A DNA stretch of 64,000 bases from Siphonodentalium dalli (taxonomy: Eukaryota; Mollusca; Scaphopoda; Gadilida; Siphonodentaliidae): assembly GCA_032622095.1 (NCBI GenBank), contig CP136067.1:61700893-61764892 (forward strand), in the 5' to 3' direction. Below are positions 9,328 to 21,277 of this stretch, piece by piece. The position numbers and the translations under genes are program-made. Each line of letters opens with the position of its first letter. The stretch's first letter is position 1. The notes beneath the pieces are model-generated. The model made no database searches. It saw only the letters and a list, made by a program, of their open reading frames with translations, and was not told the DNA's origin.

Positions 9328-12300
9328 TTGTACTCTGATACATGTATATGTAATGTTTATGACTGCAACACTGCCCATCAAAATCGGTCGATTTCCAGCA
9401 CGCCACTCCTCGCGGACCCGGGAAGTACTTCAGACAATGAAATAAATGAATACAATTCTACCCATTATATGATACTGAACTATGGCAAATCTAACCTTCC
9501 CCAATGGAATTATCCTGTTATAAATTCCAATGAGGCGGTTTCGACATTTGAACCCGAACTTCCCAATCAAAGTTTGACCCACGACATCGCTAATCTCAAC
9601 GAGGGCGTGTCTACGCGTCACGAGGTAACTCACACTAACAAATATCCTTTGGATTATGGTTTCCGCTTGGCAGATTTTAACAGCTATTCACTTGAGCCTC
9701 AATTGGAGTCCTTTATAAGCGCGAATAGTGTCGATCAACCCTCTATTGTTGATTCGTCGCATACTCTTAGCTGCATGATTGAGCATAATGCTAGTCTGTA
9801 TGATTTTAATAATGATAAACCTCGAGATTTTAATGATGTTTCCGACGTCCTTAGGAATGCACGCGAAACCATCTTCGATATCAGTGACATGCCTTCTGGC
9901 ACATGTGCATGTACTTCTACACTGACTGATGTTGACATTGATACCAGTGAAGATATTTCTTCGCATAAACTGAAAATACTTACACTGAACATGTGTGGTC
10001 TCCAAAAAAGACTTAACTATCCAGAGTTCCAAGACTTGTGCAATTCACATGACTTATTATGTCTCTGAGATGACTGCGATAAGCTGGAACTCCCTGGTTA
10101 CACCTTTTTCATGAAAAATAGAACGAATCTTAGCAAAATCAGATCCGGTGGAATTGTAATAGGAATAAGAAATGAATTGGTGCGCTTTTCCAAAAGCGTA
10201 AATACAAAATCGAAATTTGTTAATTGGATAGAGATTATAAAACAGAATCACTCATATAATCTACATGTTATTATAGGAGCAACATATGTACCACCGGCCG
10301 GAAGTAAATACACTTCCAAAGATGCATTCACCGAAATAGAGAGCGAATATATATCCCTCTCAAACCGAACATACTGATAACAGGTGATTTCAATGCACGA
10401 ACGTCGAACGGCATCCGAATTGGATGTTAGCATCGAGGATGCAGATGATGAATTATTCACTATTGATCAAGACATTTGTTTTAATTTGAATACAGAACAA
10501 TTATTCTTCCTTCAGCTTACAGGTACCCCCTTGCTTAGAAATAGCCAAGACCAGTCGCATAATAGCTACGGTAGTATGATGTTGAACTTCTGTAAGCTGA
10601 ATGGCTTTCTCATTCTTAATGGTCGAGTAGGTAGCGATAGAGGGGTTGGGGCACTAACATGCCGCGACTCCTCTGTGGTTGACTATACTGTTTGCTCGGC
10701 AGAAGCACTTCCTTTAGTCAGTCAATTCGAAGTACTCCAATTCAGCTATCTATTTTCAGATATCCACTCCCCAATCGTCACTGAGCTCAATTACCAGCGA
10801 CCTACATGAGCACACCATGATGATGCTATGCCCGTAAATAATAGTTACATAAGAAAATGGGACCAAAAGAAATGTTCGGATTTCTTAGCAAACATTGATT
10901 ATGATAACCTGTGTAAAATTAGTAATACTCTAGACTCATATAGTTCACCCACATGTACGACAGCGAGTCCTGATCAGATTAACTCAATAGTTCGTGCTAT
11001 AACTGACATATTAGTTACTGCAGCCAAAGTGGCTCTCGGAACACGTTCTCGCAAAGTTAAGACTGAACGAACTTCGACAAACAAGCCATGGTTCAATGAA
11101 ACATGTCGGACGGCGCGAAAAGCACACCGGAAAGCATCTCGTTTTTATAAATCGTGCCTAGATTATTACTCAAAAACTGAAATGAGACGCACATCGCGCG
11201 CATACAAACTAGAGATGGACAAAGCTATTACAATACACCGAGAGTTAATATCACGCGAAATGTCCCAAATGAAACATCGTAATCCCAGAGAATTTTGGAG
11301 AAAGCTTAGAGACCCCACCCATAGACCCAAACGAAGCGTTGACATAGATGCTCTCGCTGACCATTTCCGAATGATTAACTCCACCTCACACGAAGACGAC
11401 CCCTCCATAAGTATATTTATTTCTAACAATTTCGACGAAAACGAGAATACGGAAATTAATATGCCCATCACATGCGAAGAGATCACCCAAGCCATAAACA
11501 GTTTAAAAAATAATAAATCATCTGGCCATGACTTAATATTGAACTAATATATACCAAATTCAGCGTATACCACAAACTCTTTAATGTTATTTTAGATACT
11601 GGATTTATTCCTGAAGAATGGGTACTGGGAACGATTATTCCTATATTCAAAAATAAGGGAGACCCAAGTGACCCGAATAATTACAGACCGATTACAATAC
11701 TTAGCTGCTTGGGCAAATTATTCACGAAGATCCTTTCAAACCGACTGAATGTATTCGTAGAAAGTCACAGTATAATTTCTGAAAACCAAGCTGAATTTAG
11801 AAAGAACTATTCAACTGCTGATAACATGTTGATACTGACATTATTGTCAGAAATAAGCAGACATTTGAATAAGAAATTACTCTGTGCCTTCATTGACTTT
11901 AAAAAAGCGTTTGATACTGTGTGGAGACAGGGTTTATGGTACAGATTGTTACAATGTGGGATTAACAGCAAGATACTCAGAGTAATTGTTAATATGTACC
12001 AACACGTCAAATATTGTGTTCAATTTAACACCGCCACTACATCTTACTTCCCTTGTTTTGAGGGAGTTAGACAAGGTGAGAACTTATCTCCCTTCTGTTT
12101 TCATTATATGTTAATGACCTGCAACAATTCCTTGAAAAAGATAACTTGATCGGATTACGAAAATTGAAAGTAGACTGGATTGCTACTTGAAAATCTTTTT
12201 GATTCTTTATGCCGATGATACAATTATCATGACAGATACCCCCAAATCACTACAATCACAATTAGATCAATTTGAAAAATATTGCGACAAATGGAAATTA

Positions 12301-13405
12301 ACAATCAATGTGGAAAAAACTAAAATTCTTAACATATCAAAAAGCAGTCTCTCGAAGAAAACGAAATTTATATTCAAAGGACAAAAACTAGATGTGGTAA
12401 CCAACTTTAGCTACCTGAGCATACCATTTACTAAATCTGGCTCTTTCATGCCCGAGAAAAGAATGTTGGTTGACAAAGCCACAAGGGCCATGTATTCCAT
12501 CATTGGAAAATCCCGCAAACATTGCCTTTCAATACGAAATCAACTTGACTTATTTGATGCTCACGTTGTACCAATACTTCTATATGGCTGCGAAGTATGG
12601 GGATACGGTGATAACGATTTATTAGAAAGCGTTCAACGAAAATTCTTAAAGCACATACTTCGTCTTCGACCATCAACCCCAAATTGTATGATATATGGCG
12701 AAAGTGGGAAAGTGCCGTTAAGTATACTGATTAAAACCCGAATGTTCAAATACTGGTGCAAAGTCACAAATAGCGAACCTGAAAGATTCCCAAAAATTCT
12801 ACTGAATTTAATGCAGTCAATGATATGCGATACCGAAAAAGGTGAAAATATTTCCCCCTGGTTGAGTTGTATTCACGAGTTAATAACCAAATGTAATCAA
12901 CCGCATATATGGTGCGCAGGTCACGTTACCAACGTAGATCAGCTAGTATCATATCTAAAATGTTGCCTTATTTCCAAACAAAGAGATTCTTGGGAATATG
13001 ATATGAACAACACAAGTCGTGGTAATATATACCGGATTTTCAAACACGACTTTGATTTTGAAACTTATCTTGATGTACTTAGCGACCAAAACCGAACACT
13101 GTTATGCAAATTCCGAACCAGTAACCACAAGTTACCAATAGAAACGGGACGGTGGATCAATACCGACCGGGATGATCGCACTTGCGTCTTGCGTGTTATG
13201 TGATACAGGGTTAATTGGTGACGAATTTCACTACCTTCTCGTATGTAAAAAAATGACCAACGTCCGGCGCAGATTGTTACCAATATTAACTGGCCGACGC
13301 CCTAATACAATATTGATGAGTGATTTACTCAACGACGACAATGTAACACATCTCCGCAAGTTGTGCGAATTTATTAAGATTGTAAATCGAGAAATGACCG
13401 AATAA
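9328..13405 (+). pseudogene. Endonuclease/reverse transcriptase polyprotein of LINE, broken
   Basis: This is the remnant of the retrotransposon's replication protein, which nicks target DNA and copies element RNA at the nick. The first 210 or so residues from 9328 are acidic and low in recognisable motifs. The endonuclease starts near 9970 (KILTLNMCGL), with ITGDFNART near 10377-10403 in a different frame and SDIHSPI near 10759-10779. The RT follows: LKNNKSSGHD near 11500, NNYRPITIL near 11680, FIDFKKAFDTV at 11889-11921 (motif A), GVRQGENLSP near 12063-12092 (motif B) and YADD at 12208-12219 (motif C). A CxxC...H...C knuckle lies at 13190-13246. In-frame stops occur near 10066, 10375 and 10807. 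The reading frame changes around the GDFN motif, again between 11545 and 11580, between motifs B and C, and near 13190. Catalytic motifs are recognisable but scattered over three frames. Confidence 0.9.
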
Positions 13406-13707
13406 CTCAGCTAGACAATAAGTCGAACAAGCAATGTCAAAATTTATGCAAGAACAGTACCGATATACGCATACACATAGTTATTGATATATAATTATAA
13501 ATATGTATATGTAAGCATATACAATAAATATATTTAGTTGTGTGTGCTTATATATATTTACAATATGCATATACATGTTATAGTATTATACATCTATGTA
13601 ACGATGAAGGTTATGTAATATAATCCATGTATACAACTTTTGTCAACCGGAAGCTCACATGTTTATGTACATATTGTATATATTTAAATTGTTATTATCT
13701 CCATACC

Positions 13708-13923
13708 TACAGTAATGCTCTAAGTAATCGACTCCTTAACCACAGCAGAATTATGGGTATCTTTTCAGGATTTAGTCGGAAACATGGCTTGTTGCCATTC
13801 ATCGGAAAGCTCTCAGGGAGAGCTTCCCGATGAATGGCAACAAGCCATATTTCTGACTAAATCCTGAAAAGTTGCCCATAATTCTGCTGTGTTAAGGAGT
13901 CGATTACTTAGAGCATTACTGTA
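13708..13923. repeat. 216-bp near-perfect palindrome in LINE 3' region
   Basis: Two arms of about 105 bp pair around a loop of a few bases (aggg near 13817): the left arm contains 'ggcttgttgccattcatcgg' and the right arm its reverse complement. The arms differ at only a few positions, so this is much younger than, or maintained better than, the surrounding LINE remnant. The 68-codon ORF at 13627-13833 is a by-product. Confidence 0.9.
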
Positions 13924-13965
13924 TGTATGTATAGGTTCATGAGAAATAAACTGATTGATTTGACA

Positions 13966-14464
13966 TGATCACTGCTATATTTTAGAATTCATGCAGTCAA
14001 ATTATATAATGCTGAAAGAATTCAGCATACTTATGATTTACAATTTCCATTTCAATATTTTATTGTGTAGTATACACTTTACAAATGTAAGATAATAGCA
14101 TCACCACTTCTCTGTCCATTTAATTGTTTTGATACAAACACAGTGGTAATTAACAGACATCTTTATAGATAATATAATTTATTTGCGAAAATCAAATATT
14201 TTGAAAAATGATATGATATATTACTTACCTGCTTTCAAAGAGTATGTTAATGTTTCACATGCCTTTTATTCCATTTAATGACAACTTTTCAAATACTTGA
14301 GAGATACACAGCTCTATTTGGAGCAGCTCCACTCTTCTGAACAAAGGAATTCAAATAAAATATGGCGCAATTCTACCGCATGACCTAGCCAGCTCCATAT
14401 GTTATATGTTTATCAGATCATGAGATTCAGCTTGGCCAGCTTCCTCATTAAACCAGGAACTTTG
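13966..14464. other. AT-rich spacer, no gene seen
   Basis: Nothing coding or clearly repetitive was recognised. Confidence 0.5.
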
Positions 14465-14720
14465 ATAGAGACCATGTGGTGTGTTGTGGACCTGTGAGGT
14501 GTGTTTGTGGTGTGCCTGTGGCAGAAGGTTTTTTGTTAGAGTCCCTTAGGTGTGTTTGAGGTGGGCTTTGTTATAAGCTATGATATTTTATTATTTCTAT
14601 GAGGTGTGGATGAGGTGTGGTGTAGAAGTATGAGGTGTGGTTAAGGTGTGCATTGAAGATATTAGCATATCATGGACCACACCTCAACCACACCCCATCC
14701 ACACCTCACAGGGAGGTGTA
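14465..14720. repeat. GGTGTG minisatellite, right block
   Basis: Units like GAGGTGTGGTTAAGGTGTG run to about 14655. They then appear in reverse complement (CCACACCTCAACCACACCCC) at about 14679-14710, so the block ends in an inverted segment. Confidence 0.8.
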
Positions 14721-14740
14721 ACACTGCAAAACTATAAGGG
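14721..14740 (-). repeat. 20-bp inverted repeat, right copy
   Basis: Exact reverse complement of 6791-6810. Confidence 0.5.
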
Positions 14741-14979
14741 CATGCCCTCTTCTTGCATACCATACAGTACATGCATATCAATAAGACTAGTGTTTATATA
14801 ATAATATGATAGACAAAAAAACAAACAATAATACCTTTGGCTGTCAAAAACATGATATATGTTGGTATTTATGTGTGCTTGTGTGTACACCTTTATCAAT
14901 AAAACAACATATATGTTGGATTGATACCTGGTTTCAGTTCTTGTATTGATGGTATCTGGTTATATGTAAAAATAGTTTT

Positions 14980-15462
14980 TTATGGCTTATTGAGTATTTG
15001 TTTAACGCTTTTGTCAAAGTACCCCATTCCTCCTGAAAATTCAACAGTCTATCGCCTCTCAAAGCACTGATCTTTTCCATATGAGTTCGGTTAACTAATT
15101 CATTCAAAAAAGCTATTAAAGATAATTCAATGGGGTCGAATTTCGTTTTATAAATATAGTATTTTAAAATAATTAAAATAATGTTTCTTATATTGGCACC
15201 CTTTTCCGGCGAGACACCAAATAATATGTTACATATTCGTAAGTTGGATATCTAGTATGTTGGTGTTTATCCAGCATTGTACTGTTCTTAAGAAACATGA
15301 TACTATTGGACACTCCAAAAATATGTGGGAAATTGATTCTATCATATGACATCTGTTACAGTTACTATCGCTAGTAATTTTCATCTTCTGTAGTAATTGT
15401 TTGGTCGCCAGAATTCTAGTATTTACGTGGAACTGGAACCATCGCAACCTGTTGCCAGAGAG
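14980..15462 (-). pseudogene. LINE 3'-end remnant (zf-RVT-like tail) on minus strand
   Basis: On the minus strand, 15447-15229 translates to a peptide resembling the C-terminal zinc-binding tail found after reverse transcriptases: RWFQFHVNTRILATKQLL, then CNRC, then SHIFLECP. Beyond its stop, reading toward lower coordinates, fragments such as EFSGGMGYFDKSV continue the usual tail in other frames, with several stops. No RT catalytic motif remains, so it is a 5'-truncated and decayed copy. It is unrelated in sequence to the plus-strand LINE at 9.3-14.0 kb. Confidence 0.7.
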
Positions 15463-15784
15463 TGATTTATTTTTTATTTTATTATCAGATTATAATTTAT
15501 AGATCGATCGGTGGTTCGGGTCTGTGAAGATTCGGCCGATTGAAGATTCATCTGGGAAGCTTTGGCTGAGAAGATTCGGCTGGTTGTATTGGCCGAATCT
15601 TCGTAGGTTTAGACCTATTTTGGGGAGGAATTTTTTGTGTTCTGTGGTTTTTTTTTTTTTGGGGGTTATTTGATCAAATTATTTTATAATAAAGACAGTT
15701 TAATTTTATTTTTTATGAATTATGTTGACATATTTTTAAAATAGTTTTTACATGAATAAATCATTATTATGGGAATAGACCAAC
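15463..15784. other. AT-rich spacer with short GATTCGGC repeats
   Basis: The stretch 15525-15605 contains direct and inverted copies of AGATTCGGC and GCCGAATCTTCG. The rest is AT-rich, including a run of T near 15650. No gene is seen. Confidence 0.5.
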
Positions 15785-17019
15785 AGGAGAAGTTGGTCCC
15801 GCACGAATTCGGTCCCATATGAAGACGGCCCCAGAGAAGTCGGCCCCATATATAACAGCACCAAATGTTGTTTATAATTAGGCCTATATATTCTTTGTTT
15901 ATTTTATGATATGATATATGAAACTGTTAATAATAATCACAAAATAACATATATTACAAATGAAATTAATTGTTTTTGGTCCAATTTAACTTTTAAGTCG
16001 AATATTATCCAAATTACAGTCAAATGATTGGACTCAAATGGCCATCAGTTGGGGAAAAAAAATCAAATCAATGTCTCAGGTAGAGAGGTCTGATGAGGTG
16101 CTCTGTTGGTGGTTGTTGACTGGCTGGTTGCTCAAAGGAACATGACAGGGTTGAAGGAGGGAATGGCTGGTGTTGAGATTGTTTGTAGTGTTCTGTACGA
16201 AGTTTCCTAGGATCGTCTTGGATTGTCATCACATTACTATGGGAGGCAAAATTCACATTTAATAGCTAATTACGCTTAAGCGTAATGCGTAATAGCCTCA
16301 CTCACAACTCCATTACGCTTAAGCGTAATAGGTTTTCATAGCCTTACTACCTTACATATAATGGTATCATCTAAGATATAGATATATATTAAACGTTACT
16401 AGCATCAGTAATTGGCTGCATCCATTTCAGCTCCAGGGGAGTTTTGAAATATGGAATTTGAATTACGCTTAAGCGTAATGCTTAAGAGTACTGCCTTTAC
16501 GCTGTATCGTAATACAAATTCCATTACGTTTCATCGTAATGGCATTACGCTTAAGCGTAATGAAGCATAATGAAAATCTGAATTACACTTAAGGCTTAAG
16601 TGTAATTGAATTACACTTAAGCATAATGCATTACACTTTAAGCATAATTGGTTATTAATATTAAATGTGAATTTGGCCTCACATATGTTACATCATGTAC
16701 GGCATGTTGGAGAGACAGGTCGTATTTGAACGATCGAGTATGAAAGGCAATGTATGTTTCATCATGATCTACGTGTGTTTCTTTGTGTTGTTATAACTAA
16801 GAAAACATTGCAGACTTCACAATTAGCCTACATAAACACTACACTATTTCATTCAAATTAACTTGCTGACTTCACAATGCATTAGCCAACATAAACATTA
16901 ACTCAATCAAATTAAGCTGATTTAATCACTACTAATTAATGGGGCCGACTTCTCTGGGGCCATCTTAATGTGGGGCCTTCTTCGAATGGGGCCGACTTCG
17001 CGCGGGGCCGACTTCTCCA
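15785..17019. repeat. Inverted-repeat element with GGGGCCGACTTCT subterminal repeats
   Basis: The left end (15785-15855) and right end (16938-17019) pair as inverted repeats over about 70 bp. Each is built of several units such as GGGGCCGACTTC and its variants. The interior is AT-rich and contains the MITE below. No transposase ORF is seen; the minus-strand ORF at 16068-16256 is unremarkable. Confidence 0.75.
16243..16680. repeat. MITE with CTTAAG-centred palindromes, nested in element above
   Basis: Its ends are inverted: GAGGCAAAATTCACATTTAA on the left and TTAAATGTGAATTTGGCCTC on the right. The same terminal motif occurs inside the arms of element A (about 924-943 and 5880-5900). The interior contains the perfect 18-bp palindrome ATTACGCTTAAGCGTAAT four times (16269, 16312, 16462, 16544) plus degraded copies. 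Confidence 0.8.
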
Positions 17020-17694
17020 GATACCTATTACGGTACTTCGAGCACTATATAAGAAATTCTATTAATAAGCATGCAAGGCAATAATTATAATTATAAAAGA
17101 ATGTTTGATTGGTCATTCAGTTTTTCACAATCAGTTCATGTTGGCACTAAGTGTGTTTGCATAACTGGCGATGGAGTATACAGAATCGTCCTTTGGATGC
17201 TGATATGATATCATTGAGAAATGCATGTATGGTCATATGTAGTCGAAAATCTATGGGATAAAGATATCCATATCCATTCAATGTATAGTCAATTTTGGAC
17301 TACATGTAGGTCATATGTGATATGTATACATGTATAAGCCTATTAAATGTATTCATTGTTCCATTTGCAATGATCGACATGTACATATATTCCAACAGTT
17401 CTGTAGCTGACATTTATGGCAATATATTCGTACGTAGTATTTTAGTCCATACATTGGGAAACACAACCACACGACCGCTCCGTGCGATACACGTGTTCAT
17501 TGTACCTGTATATATCATAAAAAAAGCCAAACACCAGTCAAAAGCTGCAAATAAATTGCCTCATTTGGAACGAACGAATGGGTAGATATGTAATTTTAGG
17601 TTTTCGGAGAGTGGGGAAATGACACTAAATTAGTCATAGGTGATCGTAAATAAAACAAAAATTGAATGGTATAAAATCTACTTACGCGACTCAT
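17020..17694. other. Unassigned sequence
   Basis: No repeat or gene recognised. The 87-codon ORF at 17322-17585 lacks any recognisable feature. Confidence 0.4.
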
Positions 17695-17905
17695 CGTCTG
17701 TATACTTTCCGGAGCGGTGATTGTAATCTTCGCATATGCATTGGTCCTTAACGCAAGGCGTTTAACGTAAACGCGGTCTGCGTTAAACTTCAATACGGTC
17801 TGTTGATTTTCAACGCGGTCGTAGCGTACCACCAACGCGTTATCAACGCAACGACCGCGTTACGTTGACGTTACGACCGTGTTGTTAATGCATGATGACC
17901 GCGTT
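17695..17905. repeat. CpG-containing AACGCGGTC-type repeats
   Basis: Degenerate copies of AACGCGGTC, GACCGCGTTA and CGTTAACG-like sequence occur in both orientations. The local CpG density is far above that of the surroundings. Confidence 0.55.
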
Positions 17906-17929
17906 AAAAGGGACACTTATTTTGAGAAG

Positions 17930-18910
17930 GTCTGTATGTGTACCGGTACATATAATGATTGTATGGTCATTGTTCAAGTATACATGCATACCTGGAGTAG
18001 CTGGATGGTAATTGGCGGGGCGTATGGGTATATGGGGAGTGCTGTTTTGGTCATGAGTTGAGTGTATGTGTATATCTGACGTGGCTGTATGTGCACAGAG
18101 GGAGTGGATGTATGGCCATGAATGGGGTGTTTAGGAATTCATCAAGTGGCTGAATGGACATGGGTGATATATATGCAAGCCTGGAGTGGACGACTGGTTG
18201 TGGGTGTAGTGTATTGGTATATCTAGAAGGGCTGTATGGCCATTGGTGAGGTGTATATAAATGTATATACCGGTACCTGGATTGACTGAATGGTCATGGT
18301 GGGGTGTATATGTATATCTTGAGTGGCCATATGGTGTCGGTGAGGTGAATAGGTATACAGGGAATATTGCATGATGATAAATTATGAGAATAGGTATACA
18401 AGGAGTGACTATATGGTCATGTGTGGGGTGTATGTTCCTGGTGTGACATGCATGGCCGTGGTGAGGTGTATGGGCATACAAGGAGTGGCTGTGTGGTCAT
18501 GGCATGGGTGAGGTGAAGAGGATATATGAAATTACTTTATAGGCATGTGTCGGTTGTACATGTGGACCTTGGGTGGCTGTGTTGTCACCGGTGGGTGTAT
18601 ATATATACATGTGTTGGCTGTATGATCGTGGGTGGGTGTAAGGAAAAATATGGAATGGTTGTATAGTAATATGTTATGGGTAATGTGTATAGGTGTACAT
18701 GGCATGGCTGTATGGTCATGCATATGCAAACCTGGAGCATATGGGTGGTTATTGGTGAGGAGAATGGGTATATAGGTAGTGCCCTTGTGGTCATGGGTGG
18801 GATGTATTTGTATGTCTTTCGTGGCTGTTTCGCCATTGGTGTGTGTATAGGTATACAGGGAATGGCTGTGTGATCATGGATGGGGTGTATCAGTATACAA
18901 TGAGTGGCCT
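17930..18910 (+). repeat. Degenerate minisatellite, about 50-bp unit
   Basis: Units resemble AGTGGCTGTATGGTCATGG followed by TGGGGTGTATGGGTATACA and repeat about 18-20 times with heavy divergence. The minus-strand ORFs rich in H, T and P (18131-18836) are translations of this repeat. Confidence 0.8.
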
Positions 18911-20145
18911 CTTTGTTTTGTCAAATTAAAGAGCCACTGAAATAATTGGTGATTTTAGTAGGATTTAATGACGATCCAATGACCAGTGATCCAAAATTGC
19001 CTGCCAACACAACAATAATATGAGTATATTGCTTCAGTTTGACTACTGGTTTAACCATTTAACTATGTTTGATTCCTGGGGTTGGCGATATTTAAATTCT
19101 GCAAGATTATATTTGCTGTTGCTTGGACCACAACAATGTTCAACTTTCTGTATGTACCACCTTGGTAAAATGTGTGTCATCACTAAATGATTGTTTACTA
19201 TGTTTGGAGTTGTTCATAAACAGATTTGTTGGTTGTTAAGGTTCACATGTGATATGTACATACATGTTTGCATCATAGCAATTATGTGTCAATCGGAATG
19301 TTTTATAAGAGCGAAGTGTAATAATTGGGTTGGTTGAAAATCACTTCCTGATTGTTGGCCATTTTGGATGCCATCTTGATTCTGGAGGAAGACGGTTTCC
19401 TCGATTTTGATACTAGTGACAAGAGTTATAATTTGTGGCCGTTGTGAGATAACATGTGGCAATTTTATTCTTAAAATACTTAACCCTACTCCTACCATCA
19501 TTTGCGAATATTTGCCAATTTTGGGTCCCCACAATAAATATGCAATTGCGGAAAGTTGCACAAATATCTCATAGCGAACCTTTTATGTGTTCATTGCAAT
19601 TGTACACTACATTGAAAAAAGTTGAAACTATTTCTGTACAAATTTTGTCTAGGTCAAACCTTAGCATAACCCAGCATCATATTTCACAAAAAATGATTAA
19701 AGAATAGTGTCATACCGGTATATACTAAATCCGTAACATGTTTGTTTTAAGTTTGAATGATTAATCATATGTTGGCACATGATAAGAAAGTCAACTAACC
19801 TTCAAATAAAGGAGCAATTCAGCGATCATATTAATGTCATTTAGAAATTAAGACATCCTTGTATCATTATTAACTAAAACAAGCTGGCACAAAAGGTTGC
19901 AAAACAAATTCTATAAGGAGGCTGTTCATTTACTATACCGGTAATGTTGCTATGAGTGCAAATTAGCTTTGCACTGGGATGTTTGATGCAGGGAAATTGT
20001 GGATTTACTGACCACCCCAAGTGATCCTAGAAAAGCAGAAAAAAAGCATCGCTCTTGCCAAGTGTACGTGGCAGCAGCAGCAGGAGGGGACCATTTGCGT
20101 TTTCTTGTTTGTGCTAGCCTAGTAAGGCCGATTGCGACCAAATAA
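18911..20145. other. Unassigned sequence
   Basis: No gene or clear repeat family recognised. The ORFs at 19289-19561 and 19456-19707 overlap on opposite strands and show no recognisable protein features. Confidence 0.4.
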
Positions 20146-20149
20146 ATGG

Positions 20150-20490
20150 AACGTGATGGGTCAGGGTGGTCTCCCAACCCTAACCCTGGCCAGGATGGAG
20201 TGGCCATGGGGAAGGACAGGACGGGACGGGACGTTATAATAACCCTAACACTAATCGGGACAACCACTAACCATAACGATAACACTGACCCTAATCTGGA
20301 GGGGACAGATCGGGACCATATTGGCTAATGATAAGTTTCTAGCACTAAACCTGACTCTAACCACATTCGACGTCTGGGATTAGAAGTATGGGGCATAATT
20401 ACACAAACTCTAACCATCTCCCGATAATCGGGACAAGATGGGTCTGGACAGGACCATAAATCTAACCATAACCTTAACCCTTTGGAGAGT
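20150..20490 (+). repeat. Degenerate CCCTAA-like repeats
   Basis: Scattered CCCTAACCCTG, AACCCTAACACTAA and AACCATAACCTTAACCC mix with GGGACAGGACGGGACG-type runs. This may be decayed telomere-like sequence. The ORFs over it are not genes. Confidence 0.5.
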
Positions 20491-20719
20491 ATCTGTAATG
20501 TCAGTTACATGACGTCATGAGTAAATTTAACGTCAATGTCATAGCAATAATTACTAACAAGTTTGGGTCAAAAGGGTCCAATAATTCGTTTTAATTGATG
20601 TACATTTTTTGTTAACGTGTGTTATCATAATCAATTGCACTTATACATTTGGGACTATTATATTAATCAAAATAACTCTTATACAAAACATTTATAAATC
20701 AGATGATTTATTGAAGTTA

Positions 20720-21277
20720 TCTCATATATATTTTGAAGACCTCTGTTTGTCTGTCTGTCTGTCTGTATGTCTGTCATTTATACAAATCTACGATTCTCGA
20801 CCGATCGGGACGAAACTAGGTACGTGTGTGTAGTTTGACCAGGCGGTGGACGTTGTCGTATTGGCGAGCCCGTGCGGTATGTGAATGTATCTTGCCCCGG
20901 ATACAAATTTTATCGGGTCGCTTAACCCGTGCGACCCCAGCTTCGCGCATGCGCAGACGAGATCTCCGAAACGGGTGGAGCTATTGACTTGAAATTTGCT
21001 ATGTGAATGTATCTTGTCCCGGATACGAATTTTATCGGGTCGCCGAGCCCATGCGACGCCAACTTCGCGCATGCGCAGACCAGATCTGGGAAACGGGTGG
21101 AGCTATCGACTTGAAATTTGCTATGTGAATGTATCTTGCCCCGGATACGAATTTTATCGGGTCGCCGAGCCCGTGCGACGCCAGCTTTGCGCATGCGCAG
21201 ACCAGATCTCGGAAACGGGTGGAGCTATCGACTTGAAATTTGGTTTTTGAATAGCCCGGACAATGTCGGGCTCATCG
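20720..21277 (+). mobile_element. Helitron-like element, family X, copy X1
   Basis: It starts TCTCATATATATTTTGAAGA directly after an A, carries a TGTC microsatellite near 20744-20770, then three tandem 122-bp units (GCGCATGCGC at 20945, 21067 and 21189). Near the 3' end is a hairpin AGCCCGGACAATGTCGGGCT (21253-21272). The layout of a 5' TC, a 3' hairpin and no TIRs is that of non-autonomous Helitrons. The 3' terminus directly abuts copy Y1, so the last bases are uncertain. ORFs on either strand here come from the repeat. Confidence 0.7.

Larger units (their letters stand above)
9328..13965 (+). mobile_element. Non-LTR retrotransposon (LINE), degenerate copy
   Basis: The element carries, in order, an unrecognised leader region, an exonuclease-endonuclease-phosphatase type endonuclease, a reverse transcriptase and a C-terminal cysteine/histidine zinc-knuckle region. 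A 3' untranslated region of about 550 bp ends in 'gagaaataaactgattgatt'. Endonuclease before RT with a CCHC-like tail fits the Jockey/CR1-like groups of LINEs; the clade is an inference. Internal stops and frame changes show it cannot make its own protein. The 3' boundary is set by the tail-like sequence at 13940-13961. No target duplication was found. Confidence 0.85.

Noticed and set aside
18131-18836. Minus-strand ORFs rich in H, T and P
   Set aside because: They are translations of a degenerate ~50-bp minisatellite and have no start context or domain.
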